From: SMWC01 sp964466315
GTDB taxonomy: Bacteria > Pseudomonadota > Gammaproteobacteria > Steroidobacterales > Rariloculaceae
Assembly: GCA_964466315.1 (NCBI GenBank)
Contig: CAYXNS010000008.1
Span: 1-64,000, forward strand
DNA length: 64,000 nucleotides
Direction of reading: 5' to 3'
The notes under the pieces are model-generated. The model was not told the DNA's origin. It saw only the letters and a program-made list of their open reading frames with translations, and searched no databases. Position 1 is the stretch's first letter, and every line of letters starts with the position of its first letter. Shown here piece by piece: positions 8,941-17,099 of the stretch. The position numbers and the translations under genes were made by a program.

Positions 8941-9848
8941 GCACGGACCTTTTGAACGGTCATCCGGATAGGCGAAGTGGACGTTTGCTCGCCACGGTAG
9001 CCCTTCGAGAACCGACGTTCGAGGAGCCGCTGTCCGGCGGTAGCGATTGCCACCATCGCCAAGTACCAAATGGACGCGACGGTCAGCAGCTCGAGTACTC
9101 GCAGATTTGTCGCGGCGATGTTCTGTGCGTTCGTCAATAGATCGCCGCCGGCGATCACGAAAATGAGCGAAGTCGCCTTCAACACAGAGATGAACTCATT
9201 GCCCGCCGGTGGGACGATCACACGCATCGCCTGCGGCAGCATCACGCGGAACGTCACCTGGCGGCGCTGCATCCCCAGGCTCAGCGCCGCCTCTATCTGT
9301 CCGCGACCGACGGAGTTGATTCCCGCTCGCACAACCTCCGACATGCGGGCAGCCTGGTGGAGGCCCAATCCGAGGGTCCCCGCAACGAACGTGGTCATCA
9401 AATCGTTGGTATCGAGGTCGAACAGCGTGATGCTCGTGAAGGGGATCGTGAGCGTGAGCCGCTGGAAAAACAGAGAGAGATTTCCCCATATCAGGATCTG
9501 AACGAGCAGCGGAACGGCCCGAAAGAACGCGATATACGCCCGGTTGATCCCGGTGAGAACAGGATTGCTCGACCTCGACATGAGACCCAAGATCACCCCT
9601 AGGACCGTCGCGAGGGCCATCGCGGTGACTGCGAGCGTGATAGTTACCCACACACCGCCGAGGATCACGGGGTGGAATAAGTATTCGCCGATCACCGAGT
9701 GGTCGATGAACGGATTCGTGTAGAACGACTGGGCGATGAGGAAGGACAGCAGCAGGACGCCGGCAGCCGAAGCCCAGCGGCCGTATCTTCGCGGTTGGGT
9801 GAAGACAGGGGTGCTAAATTCAGACCCCTGGGATTCGGCCGTTTTCAT
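8925..9848 (-). CDS. Polar amino-acid ABC transporter permease (HisM/GlnP type)
   Basis: This 307-residue inner-membrane permease has an N-terminal membrane segment near 25-45 and the HisMQ core of several helices. The conserved permease segment AAMSEVVRAGINSVGRGQIEAALSLG-like region contacts the ATPase (EAA loop: ARMSEVVRAG...GQIEAALSLGM). One permease gene suggests a homodimer, with the adjacent ATPase and binding protein. The start at 9848 is chosen because the sequence upstream is unlike the family; it leaves a 28-base gap to the binding-protein gene. The extended N-terminal region of about 60 residues resembles single-gene PAAT permeases. Confidence 0.9.
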   Translation of the reverse strand: MKTAESQGSEFSTPVFTQPRRYGRWASAAGVLLLSFLIAQSFYTNPFIDHSVIGEYLFHPVILGGVWVTITLAVTAMALATVLGVILGLMSRSSNPVLTGINRAYIAFFRAVPLLVQILIWGNLSLFFQRLTLTIPFTSITLFDLDTNDLMTTFVAGTLGLGLHQAARMSEVVRAGINSVGRGQIEAALSLGMQRRQVTFRVMLPQAMRVIVPPAGNEFISVLKATSLIFVIAGGDLLTNAQNIAATNLRVLELLTVASIWYLAMVAIATAGQRLLERRFSKGYRGEQTSTSPIRMTVQKVRAWFQR

Positions 9849-9876
9849 CACCCTCACTCGGGTACGTCGCCGGCGA

Positions 9877-10785
9877 TCACTCGACAACGTTAATGGGAAT
9901 CGGGTCGTACAGACCGTCCGGGTCAACGCCGTATTTCTCGAGGATCCTTGCGGCCGTACCGTCGTCGACCAGTCGTTGCAGTGCCGCTCGCACGGCGTCG
10001 CGGAGCTCGTCTCTGCCCTTGAGGAACGCGAACGCATCCGGCTGGACCGTATAGGGGCCCCCAGGTGCCACCTCGAAGACCGTGCCGTCCTCGAGGTTCG
10101 CGGAAACGTAGCTCAAGGTAGCCACGGGACCGAAGGTCGCTTCGGCCTGCCCAGAGCGAACCGCCAATTGTGCATAGGAAATCCCGGGGAACTCTTTGAT
10201 CTCCATCGGATCGGGACACGATTCGTTGGCTTCGGTCACGACGCCGACAGCGACGGATCCAGCGAGAGCTGCCACCGTGTGGCCACAAAGCGACTCGAGA
10301 CTGTTGAAACCGTTCGGATTGCCGGCCGCAACCAAGATCCCGAGTCCGTTCCCTAGGTAGTCCACAAAATCGAGGAGATCATGGTGAGATTTCTTGTCGC
10401 TGATGGTGAGGGTCATGTCGATGCTCCCGCGCTGCAAGCCCGGAACCAGCGAAGCGAACGGCATGTCGGTGAACTCCATCTCGATGCCAAGCAGGTCGCC
10501 CACGGCATTGGAGATATCGGTCATGTACCCGGTGCGGGTAGCCGCATCTTCCTCAAGGTACACGGCTGGGATCTCGGTCACCGGCCCACCCGCCTTGATG
10601 ACGCCCGTCTCACGGATGTCGTCGGGGAGCAGCGCGTGCAATTCCCCGCTCATCGCTTCCGTAGCGGGACGTGGCGCATCTGTCGCCGCCTGTGGCGTGG
10701 TGTCGTCGTTTCCGCAAGCGGCAACGATCAAGAACACGGTAAGTAGTCCAATAGGAGTCCGACGGCTTTTTCTCATCTTCGGCAT
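9877..10785 (-). CDS. ABC transporter substrate-binding lipoprotein (polar amino-acid family, SBP_bac_3)
   Basis: This 302-residue binding protein has a short basic start (MPKMRKSRRTP), a hydrophobic segment and a lipobox ending LIVAAC, so it is probably lipid-anchored facing the periplasm. The mature part shows family 3 features: GYMTDISNAVGDLLGIEMEF, a segment resembling the lobe I ligand region, and LCGHTVAALAGSV followed by EVAPGGPYTVQPDAFAF in the second half. The start at 10785 is preferred because the upstream residues are not family-like; 10776 is an alternative. It heads the importer operon and carries the same 5' leader as the sulfatase gene. The ligand is unknown. Confidence 0.9.
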   Translation of the reverse strand: MPKMRKSRRTPIGLLTVFLIVAACGNDDTTPQAATDAPRPATEAMSGELHALLPDDIRETGVIKAGGPVTEIPAVYLEEDAATRTGYMTDISNAVGDLLGIEMEFTDMPFASLVPGLQRGSIDMTLTISDKKSHHDLLDFVDYLGNGLGILVAAGNPNGFNSLESLCGHTVAALAGSVAVGVVTEANESCPDPMEIKEFPGISYAQLAVRSGQAEATFGPVATLSYVSANLEDGTVFEVAPGGPYTVQPDAFAFLKGRDELRDAVRAALQRLVDDGTAARILEKYGVDPDGLYDPIPINVVE

Positions 10786-10842
10786 TTCTCTTTGGGGTTT
10801 CTCTCTCGAAGCCACGCCCTCGCACCGGGAGACCAACCTATG

Positions 10843-10865
10843 ATGTGGGACGGGAAAGCCCACAT
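10843..10865. promoter_or_regulatory. Inverted repeat upstream of the ABC importer operon (copy B)
   Basis: Arms ATGTGGG and CCCACAT with a nine-base spacer lie about 58 bases upstream of the binding-protein start. The surrounding 10760-10877 matches 7943-8059 without gaps at about 80% identity by eye. The repeat itself differs from copy A in only one spacer base. A common regulator or RNA hairpin for both operons is the simplest reading. Confidence 0.6.
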
Positions 10866-10888
10866 GAGGGGACAGTGTGGTGATTTGC

Positions 10889-10942
10889 CAACCGCGTTGT
10901 CAAGCTAGATGCGGACTGCTCCAGGCAAGCGGTTGACAACCG
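10889..10942. promoter_or_regulatory. Two related palindromes, CAAC-CGC-GTTG and CGGTTG-A-CAACCG, with a TTGACA box
   Basis: Positions 10889-10899 read CAACCGCGTTG and 10930-10942 read CGGTTGACAACCG, both perfect palindromes sharing the half-site CAACCG. Their centres are about 42 bases apart, four helical turns. The second includes TTGACA (10933-10938), a possible -35 box reading toward the aldehyde dehydrogenase; ATAGCC 17 bases later is only a weak -10. A dimeric repressor of GntR or LacI type could bind here. It also lies upstream of the divergent importer operon. Confidence 0.5.
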
Positions 10943-11011
10943 TTTTAGGGTGGAGATAGCCTCATCCCACAATGCGGTATATGAATTCTTGCTAGGCAGG
11001 ATAGAAGCGCT

Positions 11012-11281
11012 GTGACCACGAGCACTCCAGCCGAACCGGCATCACACCCCCTTGATCGTTTCGCCGTCGAGGGGAAGAGCGCCGTCATCACTGGTGCCTC
11101 GGGAGCACTGGGAGCCGGCATCGAGAACATCGGTGGAGACCTCGATGCGGCCACAGGCAAGCGGTGCACATTTGCGGCCTTCCCATGGCGATGGACCGAG
11201 GGCGACGGATCCGGAGTCCGTGTCGTCGCCATCCTGGATCGCAACGGGAGCTACCGGATCAGCCGGGACGAAGGTACATAG
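11012..11281 (+). pseudogene. Remnant of a short-chain dehydrogenase/reductase gene
   Basis: From a GTG start, the first 35 residues are an SDR N-terminus: FAVEGKSAVITGASGALGAG holds the glycine-rich NAD(P)-binding turn. After that the sequence leaves the fold (ENIGGDLDAATGKRC...). The frame closes at 89 residues, against about 250 for an SDR, with no catalytic YxxxK. An internal deletion that removed most of the gene fits best. It ends 20 bases before the aldehyde dehydrogenase, so an SDR probably once headed that operon. Confidence 0.6.
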
Positions 11282-11301
11282 AATAGAAAGGAGACGCGAA
11301 G

Positions 11302-12810
11302 ATGTCGACGCAACACCAAGCGATGTCGGTCACCTCTATGCCGGGGGAAGTCCAGGAGTTTTTGCAGAGTGCGCCGGCACACATCGTCGGAGGTAAGAAG
11401 CGACCTTCCGGGTTGGGTGAGGCAATCGAAGTTATCGACCCGTCCACCGGAGACGTGATCTCATACATCGCGCGCGGGCGATCCGAGGATATCGATGCTG
11501 CAGTTCAGGCAGCGGACTCCGCGCTACGTTCCTCATCCTGGGCGAACGCGAGCCCGGCAACACGCGAGTCCCTGCTTCACCGGCTCGCAACGCTCATCGA
11601 TGAGAACATCGAGACCCTTGCCCTGCTCGAGTCGCTTGACAACGGGATGCCGTTGCCCCTTTCTCGCAACCTCGACATCGCAGGAGCCGCCGATGTCGTG
11701 CGCTATATGGCGGGATGGCCCACGAAGATTGCCGGGCGGACCATGACGTTCGAGAGTCCCGGCGGCAACCGGGCGATGGGCTACACCCGCCGAGAGCCCA
11801 TCGGTGTCGTCGGAGGCATCATTCCGTGGAACGTGCCGTTCATGTTGGCGATCTGGAAGATGGCGCCCAGCCTTGCCGCCGGATGCACTATCGTCCTGAA
11901 ACCGGCCGAGGACACGTCGCTCACGGCGCTGTTCCTGGGCGATCTGGTCCTCGATGCCGGCTTCCCGCCAGGGGTCGTGAACATCGTCACCGGGACCGGG
12001 TCCGAAGCCGGCCAGCCGCTCACTGAGCACCCGCTGGTCAGCAAGATCTTCTTCACGGGCTCGACCACGACGGGGATCGCTGTCGGCCGAGCGGCAGCTT
12101 CCCACGCCAAGCCCGTGTCCCTTGAGTTAGGCGGCAAGTCTCCTACGATCATCTTCGCCGACGCCGACCTCGAGGCGGCTGCGGCCGGTGCAGCAGAGTC
12201 GATCTTCCTGAACTCCGGACAGATCTGTGTAGCCGGCTCCCGGCTGTACGTGCAGAAGAGCGCCTACGACGAGGTGGTGAACCGCGTTGCATCTCTCGCA
12301 TCGAAGCACGTCGTCGGGAGCGGCCTCGACCCGGCCACGACCCTCGGGCCGGTGATCAGTCAACGACACAAGGAGCGGGTCGATGGGTACATCGACGACG
12401 CCGAGAACAACGGGGCCGAGCTTATCTCGAGCCACACGATCCCCGAGCAGGGTTTCTTCGTGGCTCCCACAATCGTCACCGGCGCCAGGCACGAAGCAGC
12501 GATTACCCAGGAGGAGGTCTTCGGTCCGGTGCTCTCGGTTTACCCGTTCGACGACGAGGCCGACGTACTGCAGGCTGCGAACGGAACCCCGTACGGGCTC
12601 GCCGCCACCGTGTGGACATCTAGCCTCGACCACGCGGAGGCGATGATCGACGGTTTGGAGTGCGGCAAGATCTCGGTGAACTCACCCGGCTTCCCGTACC
12701 CCGGACTACCCGAGGGCGGCAAGAAGGCGTCGGGCCACGGAAGGGATCTCGGACCGGAATCGCTGGACGGTTATCTCCACTCGAAGTCTGTCATCTTCGA
12801 ACGGTCCTGA
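11302..12810 (+). CDS. Aldehyde dehydrogenase family protein
   Basis: This 502-residue cytosolic NAD(P)-dependent enzyme oxidises an aldehyde to a carboxylic acid. Family residues are present: IIPWN (N177), the nucleotide-binding FTGST at 251-255, general base E275 in LELGGKSP, and catalytic C309 in NSGQICVAG. AAAGGAG lies eight bases before the ATG. It is the only intact gene on the plus strand of the catabolic island. A role oxidising the aldehyde made by the decarboxylase/aminotransferase pair is attractive but inferred; the sequence does not tell the substrate. Phenylacetaldehyde-type and betaine aldehyde-type enzymes look alike at this level. Confidence 0.92.
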   Translation: MSTQHQAMSVTSMPGEVQEFLQSAPAHIVGGKKRPSGLGEAIEVIDPSTGDVISYIARGRSEDIDAAVQAADSALRSSSWANASPATRESLLHRLATLIDENIETLALLESLDNGMPLPLSRNLDIAGAADVVRYMAGWPTKIAGRTMTFESPGGNRAMGYTRREPIGVVGGIIPWNVPFMLAIWKMAPSLAAGCTIVLKPAEDTSLTALFLGDLVLDAGFPPGVVNIVTGTGSEAGQPLTEHPLVSKIFFTGSTTTGIAVGRAAASHAKPVSLELGGKSPTIIFADADLEAAAAGAAESIFLNSGQICVAGSRLYVQKSAYDEVVNRVASLASKHVVGSGLDPATTLGPVISQRHKERVDGYIDDAENNGAELISSHTIPEQGFFVAPTIVTGARHEAAITQEEVFGPVLSVYPFDDEADVLQAANGTPYGLAATVWTSSLDHAEAMIDGLECGKISVNSPGFPYPGLPEGGKKASGHGRDLGPESLDGYLHSKSVIFERS

Positions 12811-12960
12811 GGGTATTGGTACTTTTCATGACACGAATCAGAAGCAGTGGAGGATCGCAAAGATAACTAACGGCTCGTTTTCGGACAGGCGGACCCTCCT
12901 GCAACGGCGTCGGTGAACGAAGGATGTAGGAGCGACGCCCTCGTCACGATCTCTCGCCAA

Positions 12961-13995
12961 TTAATTCAGGCCAAGGATCGTCTTCGCTTCCTCGACGATC
13001 TCCGGAGGCGTCTGCAGCGCTTCGAGGACGAACGCAGTGAGATCATCCCCAACCGTCGGATTGAGTTGAGCGCGCATCGTTGCCGCTACCGCAGCGGCGA
13101 ATTCGGCATCCTGAGTCAACTCAGCGAACGCTTGTTGCAGAGCCGCCGCACGATCGGTTGGGATCTCGGGTGGTGCGAATAGTGGCCAGCCGAGGTTCGC
13201 GCCGATCTCCAAGAAATCTACGAGCTGGTGGTGGCGCGGCGTACTCACGAGCTCGCGGAGATGCGGTACGCCGGGTGCGCGTTCGGCGTCGGTTGGTCCG
13301 ATGTACACGAGATGCACGAGGTTGCCTTCGACGAGCCAATGCGGCCGCGAGATTTCCCAGTAATCCAACGCCGGTCCCTGGCCGTCGACCTCGCCCCGGT
13401 CCATGGCGAGGGTAATGTCACTACCGCCCTCGTAACCGGTGATGATCCGCATCGGCAGGCCAAGCAGCGCCTTGGTCATCGCGGGGAACTGGTACAAGGG
13501 CGAGCCCCTGCCGGATGCGCCAATGATGATCTCGGTATCTCGCGCATCTTCGATACTACGGACCGTCGTCGGCTCGAGTACAGAGAGGACGTTGGTCGCC
13601 TTGAATAGAGAGCCGATCCAGGTGAACTCCCGTGCGTCGTACTTCGCTCGGTTGGGTTCCATGAGTTGTGCAGTCAGTATTCCCGGGAGCGGGTAGCCGA
13701 GCACGAGCCCGTCCCGAGGGGCGGAACGATTGATGTAATTGGACATCGTGACGCTGCCGCCGCCAGGCATGTTCTGGACGATGACGGTGGGAGTACCGGG
13801 AATGTATTGCTCCAGGTACCGGCCCATGATGCGCGCTGACGTATCGGTGATGCCCCCGGGTCCCGAGCCGACGAGTATCGTAACCGTGCGGCCGGCGTAA
13901 AACTCGGCAGCGCTTTGTGCCGATGTGGTTACGGGGGAGAGGGTCGCCGCCATCGCCAGCAGGGTGAACTTGCCACGCAGTGTCTTCCTCATCAC
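12961..13995 (-). CDS. Tripartite tricarboxylate transporter (Bug/TctC family) substrate-binding protein
   Basis: This 344-residue periplasmic binding protein has a signal peptide ending near TTSAQSA (residue 29). The Bug family opening follows: FYAGRTVTILVGSGPGGITD, then GRYLEQYIPGTPTVIVQNMPGGGS. Such proteins feed carboxylates or aromatic acids to TctAB permeases, but no tctA or tctB gene is near, so it would be an orphan receptor or use a distant permease. It follows ligA and ligB on the same strand with a 16-base gap to ligB, which suggests binding of an aromatic acid or related carboxylate. Confidence 0.9.
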   Translation of the reverse strand: MMRKTLRGKFTLLAMAATLSPVTTSAQSAAEFYAGRTVTILVGSGPGGITDTSARIMGRYLEQYIPGTPTVIVQNMPGGGSVTMSNYINRSAPRDGLVLGYPLPGILTAQLMEPNRAKYDAREFTWIGSLFKATNVLSVLEPTTVRSIEDARDTEIIIGASGRGSPLYQFPAMTKALLGLPMRIITGYEGGSDITLAMDRGEVDGQGPALDYWEISRPHWLVEGNLVHLVYIGPTDAERAPGVPHLRELVSTPRHHQLVDFLEIGANLGWPLFAPPEIPTDRAAALQQAFAELTQDAEFAAAVAATMRAQLNPTVGDDLTAFVLEALQTPPEIVEEAKTILGLN

Positions 13996-14011
13996 GGAGA
14001 ATCGACCGTGA

Positions 14012-14821
14012 TTAGTGGTAGCTCAACACGCCGCATCCGGTTGCCCAGCCCGGGATTGGTTCGTAGAACAAGACCTCGGCGTTGCGCTGGCCGCACACGC
14101 CGGCAAGTGTCATCCAGGTTCGAATCTCGTGGGTCCCGAGTCCTCGTGACGTTATCTCATCGTCTGTATAGGCGGTGATGGCATCAGCTTCGTGCGCCGT
14201 CAACCGACGAAGAAATTCCTTGTCGAATTCTACGTCGATGTCGCCATGGATACGTTCGCCCGGCGCGTGACTCAAGCCGCCTGTTGCCACCACTGCTACC
14301 CTGCTCTCGTCGGCCTCAAGGGACGCACCCAATGCTTCACCCAGCGCGTAACAACGTGCGGGCGCCGGTGCCGGAAGCGTCATGCAATTGATGATCAGCG
14401 GTATGACGGGGATCTTTCGCTCGGGATCGAAAAAGCTCAATGGCACGATCGTGCCGTGATCCAGATCTAGTTCATGAGAGTAGTTGAGCTCGAAGCCGGC
14501 CTCGAAGCAGGCATTCAACAACCGCGACGCCAGCGCCGGCTCCCCCGGTGTGCGCCCCTGCTCGACCTTGAGCCAGGGCTCGAGAGGGCCGAAGTGCCAA
14601 TCACCCTGGCCGAGCGTGAATGCCGGCATGCCATCCAGGAAATAATTAGCGAAGTGTTCGCTCGAAATGATCAGAATGGCATCGGGATTCGTGTCCCGCA
14701 GTTGTTCTCCGAGTCGTTCTAATTCACCGAAAAAACGTTCTTTCTGCTCCGGGGGCGGCGCGTCTGCCCAGGCGCGGATACCCGGAGTGTGACTGGTTGC
14801 GCAAGCGAATACGATCGGCAT
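14012..14821 (-). CDS. LigB-type extradiol ring-cleavage dioxygenase, beta (catalytic) subunit
   Basis: This 269-residue protein belongs to the class III extradiol dioxygenases (protocatechuate 4,5-dioxygenase LigB fold), which cut an aromatic ring next to two hydroxyls using Fe(II). Iron-binding and catalytic histidines can be assigned by motif: H12 in CATSHTPG, the SSEHF histidine, DLDHGTIVPL and GGLSHAPG. It lies four bases after a LigA-like gene, the usual two-subunit arrangement. Protocatechuate, gallate or homoprotocatechuate are candidate substrates. The decarboxylase and aldehyde dehydrogenase nearby would fit homoprotocatechuate, but this is unproven. Confidence 0.88.
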   Translation of the reverse strand: MPIVFACATSHTPGIRAWADAPPPEQKERFFGELERLGEQLRDTNPDAILIISSEHFANYFLDGMPAFTLGQGDWHFGPLEPWLKVEQGRTPGEPALASRLLNACFEAGFELNYSHELDLDHGTIVPLSFFDPERKIPVIPLIINCMTLPAPAPARCYALGEALGASLEADESRVAVVATGGLSHAPGERIHGDIDVEFDKEFLRRLTAHEADAITAYTDDEITSRGLGTHEIRTWMTLAGVCGQRNAEVLFYEPIPGWATGCGVLSYH

Positions 14822-14824
14822 CGG

Positions 14825-15079
14825 TCAATTTTCCCCGCGTATGGTTTTGATGTAGTCGGGCTCCGACATTCCATTGATGATCGTGAACGGCCGCAAGAGC
14901 AACGGGTGGACGCCTAACTCATAGAGCTTGAAGGCATCGACTTCGGTCGCGGCAGCCTGCTCGTCCGGAGACAATTTGAATTCTGCGACGAGCGCGTCCC
15001 GTTCGTCGAAGAATCGTTGCCGGGCCGTCGGGTCGCGGTTGACTGCCTGAACGAGTTTCTGGAGTTGATAAATGCTCAT
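14825..15079 (-). CDS. LigA-type extradiol dioxygenase alpha subunit
   Basis: This 84-residue helical protein resembles the LigA domain: IYQLQKLVQAVNRDP, FKLSPDEQAA, and LYELGVHPLLLRPF. The last is the conserved segment that lines the active site of LigAB enzymes. It is shorter than LigA of Sphingobium (about 139 residues), as in several small stand-alone alpha subunits. It precedes ligB by three bases. No convincing ribosome-binding site is seen before the ATG at 15079. Catalysis resides in LigB; this subunit shapes the substrate pocket. Confidence 0.82.
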   Translation of the reverse strand: MSIYQLQKLVQAVNRDPTARQRFFDERDALVAEFKLSPDEQAAATEVDAFKLYELGVHPLLLRPFTIINGMSEPDYIKTIRGEN

Positions 15080-15085
15080 AGTGAT

Positions 15086-15313
15086 CTAAATTCGTTCCGT
15101 ATAGTTTGTGCTACGAAGAAATAATACTACCCCTTTCCATTCGCTGCAGGACACCGTGCCGTGAATGTCGCCGCAGCTTCCGGCCGGCGGTATCGCGCCG
15201 TGATCAGCCCCAGGCGGCCCGCGCCGAGCAGCGCGGTGGAAGATCCGCCTGTGCAGCAGGCCGTTGCCGGCGACTTGCTCGTGTTCCACGACGGGAACTA
15301 AGGGCTTGGGCAT
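15086..15313 (-). pseudogene. Possible N-terminal remnant of a SoxC/sulfite-oxidase-type molybdoenzyme gene
   Basis: A minus-strand frame begins MPKPLVPVVEHEQVAGNGLL, then HRRIF. AGNGLLHRR is the hallmark opening of SoxC-type sulfite dehydrogenases before their Tat signal. After RRIF the frame loses resemblance, while the next frame continues STALLGAGRLGLITA, which looks like a signal segment, so a frameshift is likely. No downstream catalytic domain exists, because ligA follows. The match is short and the identification tentative. The rest of 15080-15445 holds nothing I recognise beyond a TATACT hexamer at 15385-15390. Confidence 0.3.
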
Positions 15314-15445
15314 GGTTTTGCTCTCAGAAGTGCGTGCCAGTGGACAAACTCGCGACGGCCGGGGCAGCCGGGCCGAGATCGACGTATACTCATAGCTTAA
15401 TAAACAACAACCCGGACGATCTGTCCACAGCTAGGGGAATCGGCA

Positions 15446-16474
15446 ATGAAATTCAATCGCGTAGTCAGGTCTGGTCTGATTCTGAGCATCGCCGTGCTCG
15501 CGGCTCCGGCCATCCTGGCCCAGCAGGCGCCGACGAGGGCTATTAAGGAAATCGCCGACGATCTCTACTGGGCGCAGAATAATAACCATCACGCCGTGTT
15601 CCTCGTCACTGACGACGGCGTCATTCTGGCCGATCCGATCAATACGGACTTCGCCGGCTGGCTAAAGAGCGAGATCGATTCTCGCTTCGGCGTTCCGGTC
15701 CGTTATGTCCTGTACAGCCATAACCACTGGGATCACGCTTCGGGCGGCGGCGTCTTCGACGATACGGCACTGTTCGTCGGCCACGAGAACATGCCGGGCA
15801 ACCTGGCCCTTCCGGCGGACGACACACCGTTTCCGGCTAACGCGGCCGAACTCGACGCCAATGGCGACGGCCAGATCGACGCCTCCGAAGCGACGGGGAA
15901 CTTTGCCGCGAACCTGAACCTGTTCGATGTCAATGGAGACGGCATGATCAGCGGCGCCGAAGCGACGCGCGGTGCGCTGAACGACGTTCGTGTGCCGGAC
16001 ATCGTCTACAAGGATCGAATGACCGTCACGCTGGGCGGGAAGAGCGTGAACCTGATCCATGTCGGCACGATGGACCACACAAACGATTACAGTCTAGTTT
16101 ACTTTCCGGGTGAGCGCGCGGTCTTCGTTGTCGACTACATCAGTATTGGCCGCGTAGCTTTCCAGACGATATTCCGTACTTCCGGTGCCGGTGTGCTGGA
16201 CGGCTTGCTGAATTCGATCCGGATGGTCGAATTCCTGGACTTCGATATCGTCGCGCCGGGCCATGGCGTTGTCGGCAGCAAATCTGATATCGCTGCATAC
16301 CGGCATTATCTTGAAGAGCTACGAGACGCGGTTGCCGCGGGAATCGCCGCGGGCAGCTCACTCGAGGACCTACAGGCGAGTATTCTCATGGAGCCCTACC
16401 AGGATTGGATCAATTACGAGAACTGGCGCCCGCTCAATGTTGCCGGGATGTACAACTACCTGATGGATCAGTAG
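15446..16474 (+). CDS. Metallo-beta-lactamase-fold hydrolase with an inserted EF-hand pair
   Basis: This 342-residue exported enzyme has a signal peptide ending near residue 25 (PAILAQ). The metal motif SHNHWDH gives H92, H94, D96 and H97. Further ligands are H211 in GTMDHTND, D230 in FVVDYIS and a later PGHG. Between the first and second metal elements sit two EF-hand loops, DANGDGQIDASE at 137-148 and DVNGDGMISGAE at 161-172, each with canonical calcium-binding positions. The inserted pair suggests calcium-dependent folding or activity. The substrate is unknown. It stands alone, with a terminator-like hairpin after it. Confidence 0.87.
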   Translation: MKFNRVVRSGLILSIAVLAAPAILAQQAPTRAIKEIADDLYWAQNNNHHAVFLVTDDGVILADPINTDFAGWLKSEIDSRFGVPVRYVLYSHNHWDHASGGGVFDDTALFVGHENMPGNLALPADDTPFPANAAELDANGDGQIDASEATGNFAANLNLFDVNGDGMISGAEATRGALNDVRVPDIVYKDRMTVTLGGKSVNLIHVGTMDHTNDYSLVYFPGERAVFVVDYISIGRVAFQTIFRTSGAGVLDGLLNSIRMVEFLDFDIVAPGHGVVGSKSDIAAYRHYLEELRDAVAAGIAAGSSLEDLQASILMEPYQDWINYENWRPLNVAGMYNYLMDQ

Positions 16475-16499
16475 TAGGAGCGACACCGTCGGCGCAAGG

Positions 16500-16535
16500 A
16501 AAAGGGGCCCCTTATTTCCCGCGGCCCTTTTTTTC
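16500..16535. terminator. Bidirectional terminator-like hairpin, REP-like
   Basis: AAAGGGGCC and GGCCCTTTTTTT form a stem around about 13 bases, with a T run on the plus strand and an A run on the other side. It lies between the convergent MBL gene and fdxA. Its minus-strand sequence resembles the element at 32390-32432, with shared GGGCCG-GGGAAA-GGGGCC-CC-TTT blocks, so it may be a dispersed repeat used as terminator. Confidence 0.65.
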
Positions 16536-16542
16536 GGTCTCT

Positions 16543-16866
16543 TTATCTCTCGAGGTGCTGGAGCTTGTCCGGCGTGTCCTTCCAGTCGTCCGCGTCGTCG
16601 GGTGGATCCTGACCCTGCGAGATGACCGGCCAGCCCTTCGAGAGTTCAGCATTTAACGCGAGGAACTGTTCCTGGCCTTCCGGTAACTCGTCCTCGTCGT
16701 AGATGGCGTCGATCGGGCATTCAGGCTCACAGAGCGTGCAATCTATACACTCATCGGGGTCGATGACCAGCATATTCGGTCCCTCATGGAAGCAGTCCAC
16801 GGGGCAAACCTCGACGCAGTCAGTGTATTTACACTTGATACAGCTCTCTGTGACGACAAATGTCAT
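16543..16866 (-). CDS. fdxA: Seven-iron ferredoxin FdxA
   Basis: This 107-residue ferredoxin begins MTFVVTESCIKCKYTDCVEV and carries the cysteines for one 3Fe-4S and one 4Fe-4S cluster (CIKCKYTDC...CP and CIDCTLCEPECP). The C-terminal extension of about 45 acidic and polar residues is usual for the Azotobacter FdI/FdxA type. It carries electrons in the cytosol; the partner is not indicated by neighbours. It is a single gene ending at the shared terminator. Confidence 0.95.
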   Translation of the reverse strand: MTFVVTESCIKCKYTDCVEVCPVDCFHEGPNMLVIDPDECIDCTLCEPECPIDAIYDEDELPEGQEQFLALNAELSKGWPVISQGQDPPDDADDWKDTPDKLQHLER

Positions 16867-17099
16867 TTGACTGTCCTTGAAGCCCAGGTACCGGATCCCG
16901 ACACCCGGTTATTGTAGTGGTTGAGGCGGGCCGCCGACAGCCCATTGTAGGCCGCGGCGACGGCTTCCACCTGCTGTCGATCGTCGTGGCGGCGCGATGA
17001 ATCTCGAGCGCGTAGAAGAAAAAGCGCAGCGGCACCCAAACCAGTGGCGAGGATGTGCCGCTGCGAATGATATCGGCCGGTCGCCGATTACTCTTCTAG

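Noticed and set aside
16867..17099. Possible coding relic on the minus strand (EAVAAAYNGLSAARLNHYNN in one frame)
   Set aside because: A short peptide-like stretch without a start or known family; too weak to call.
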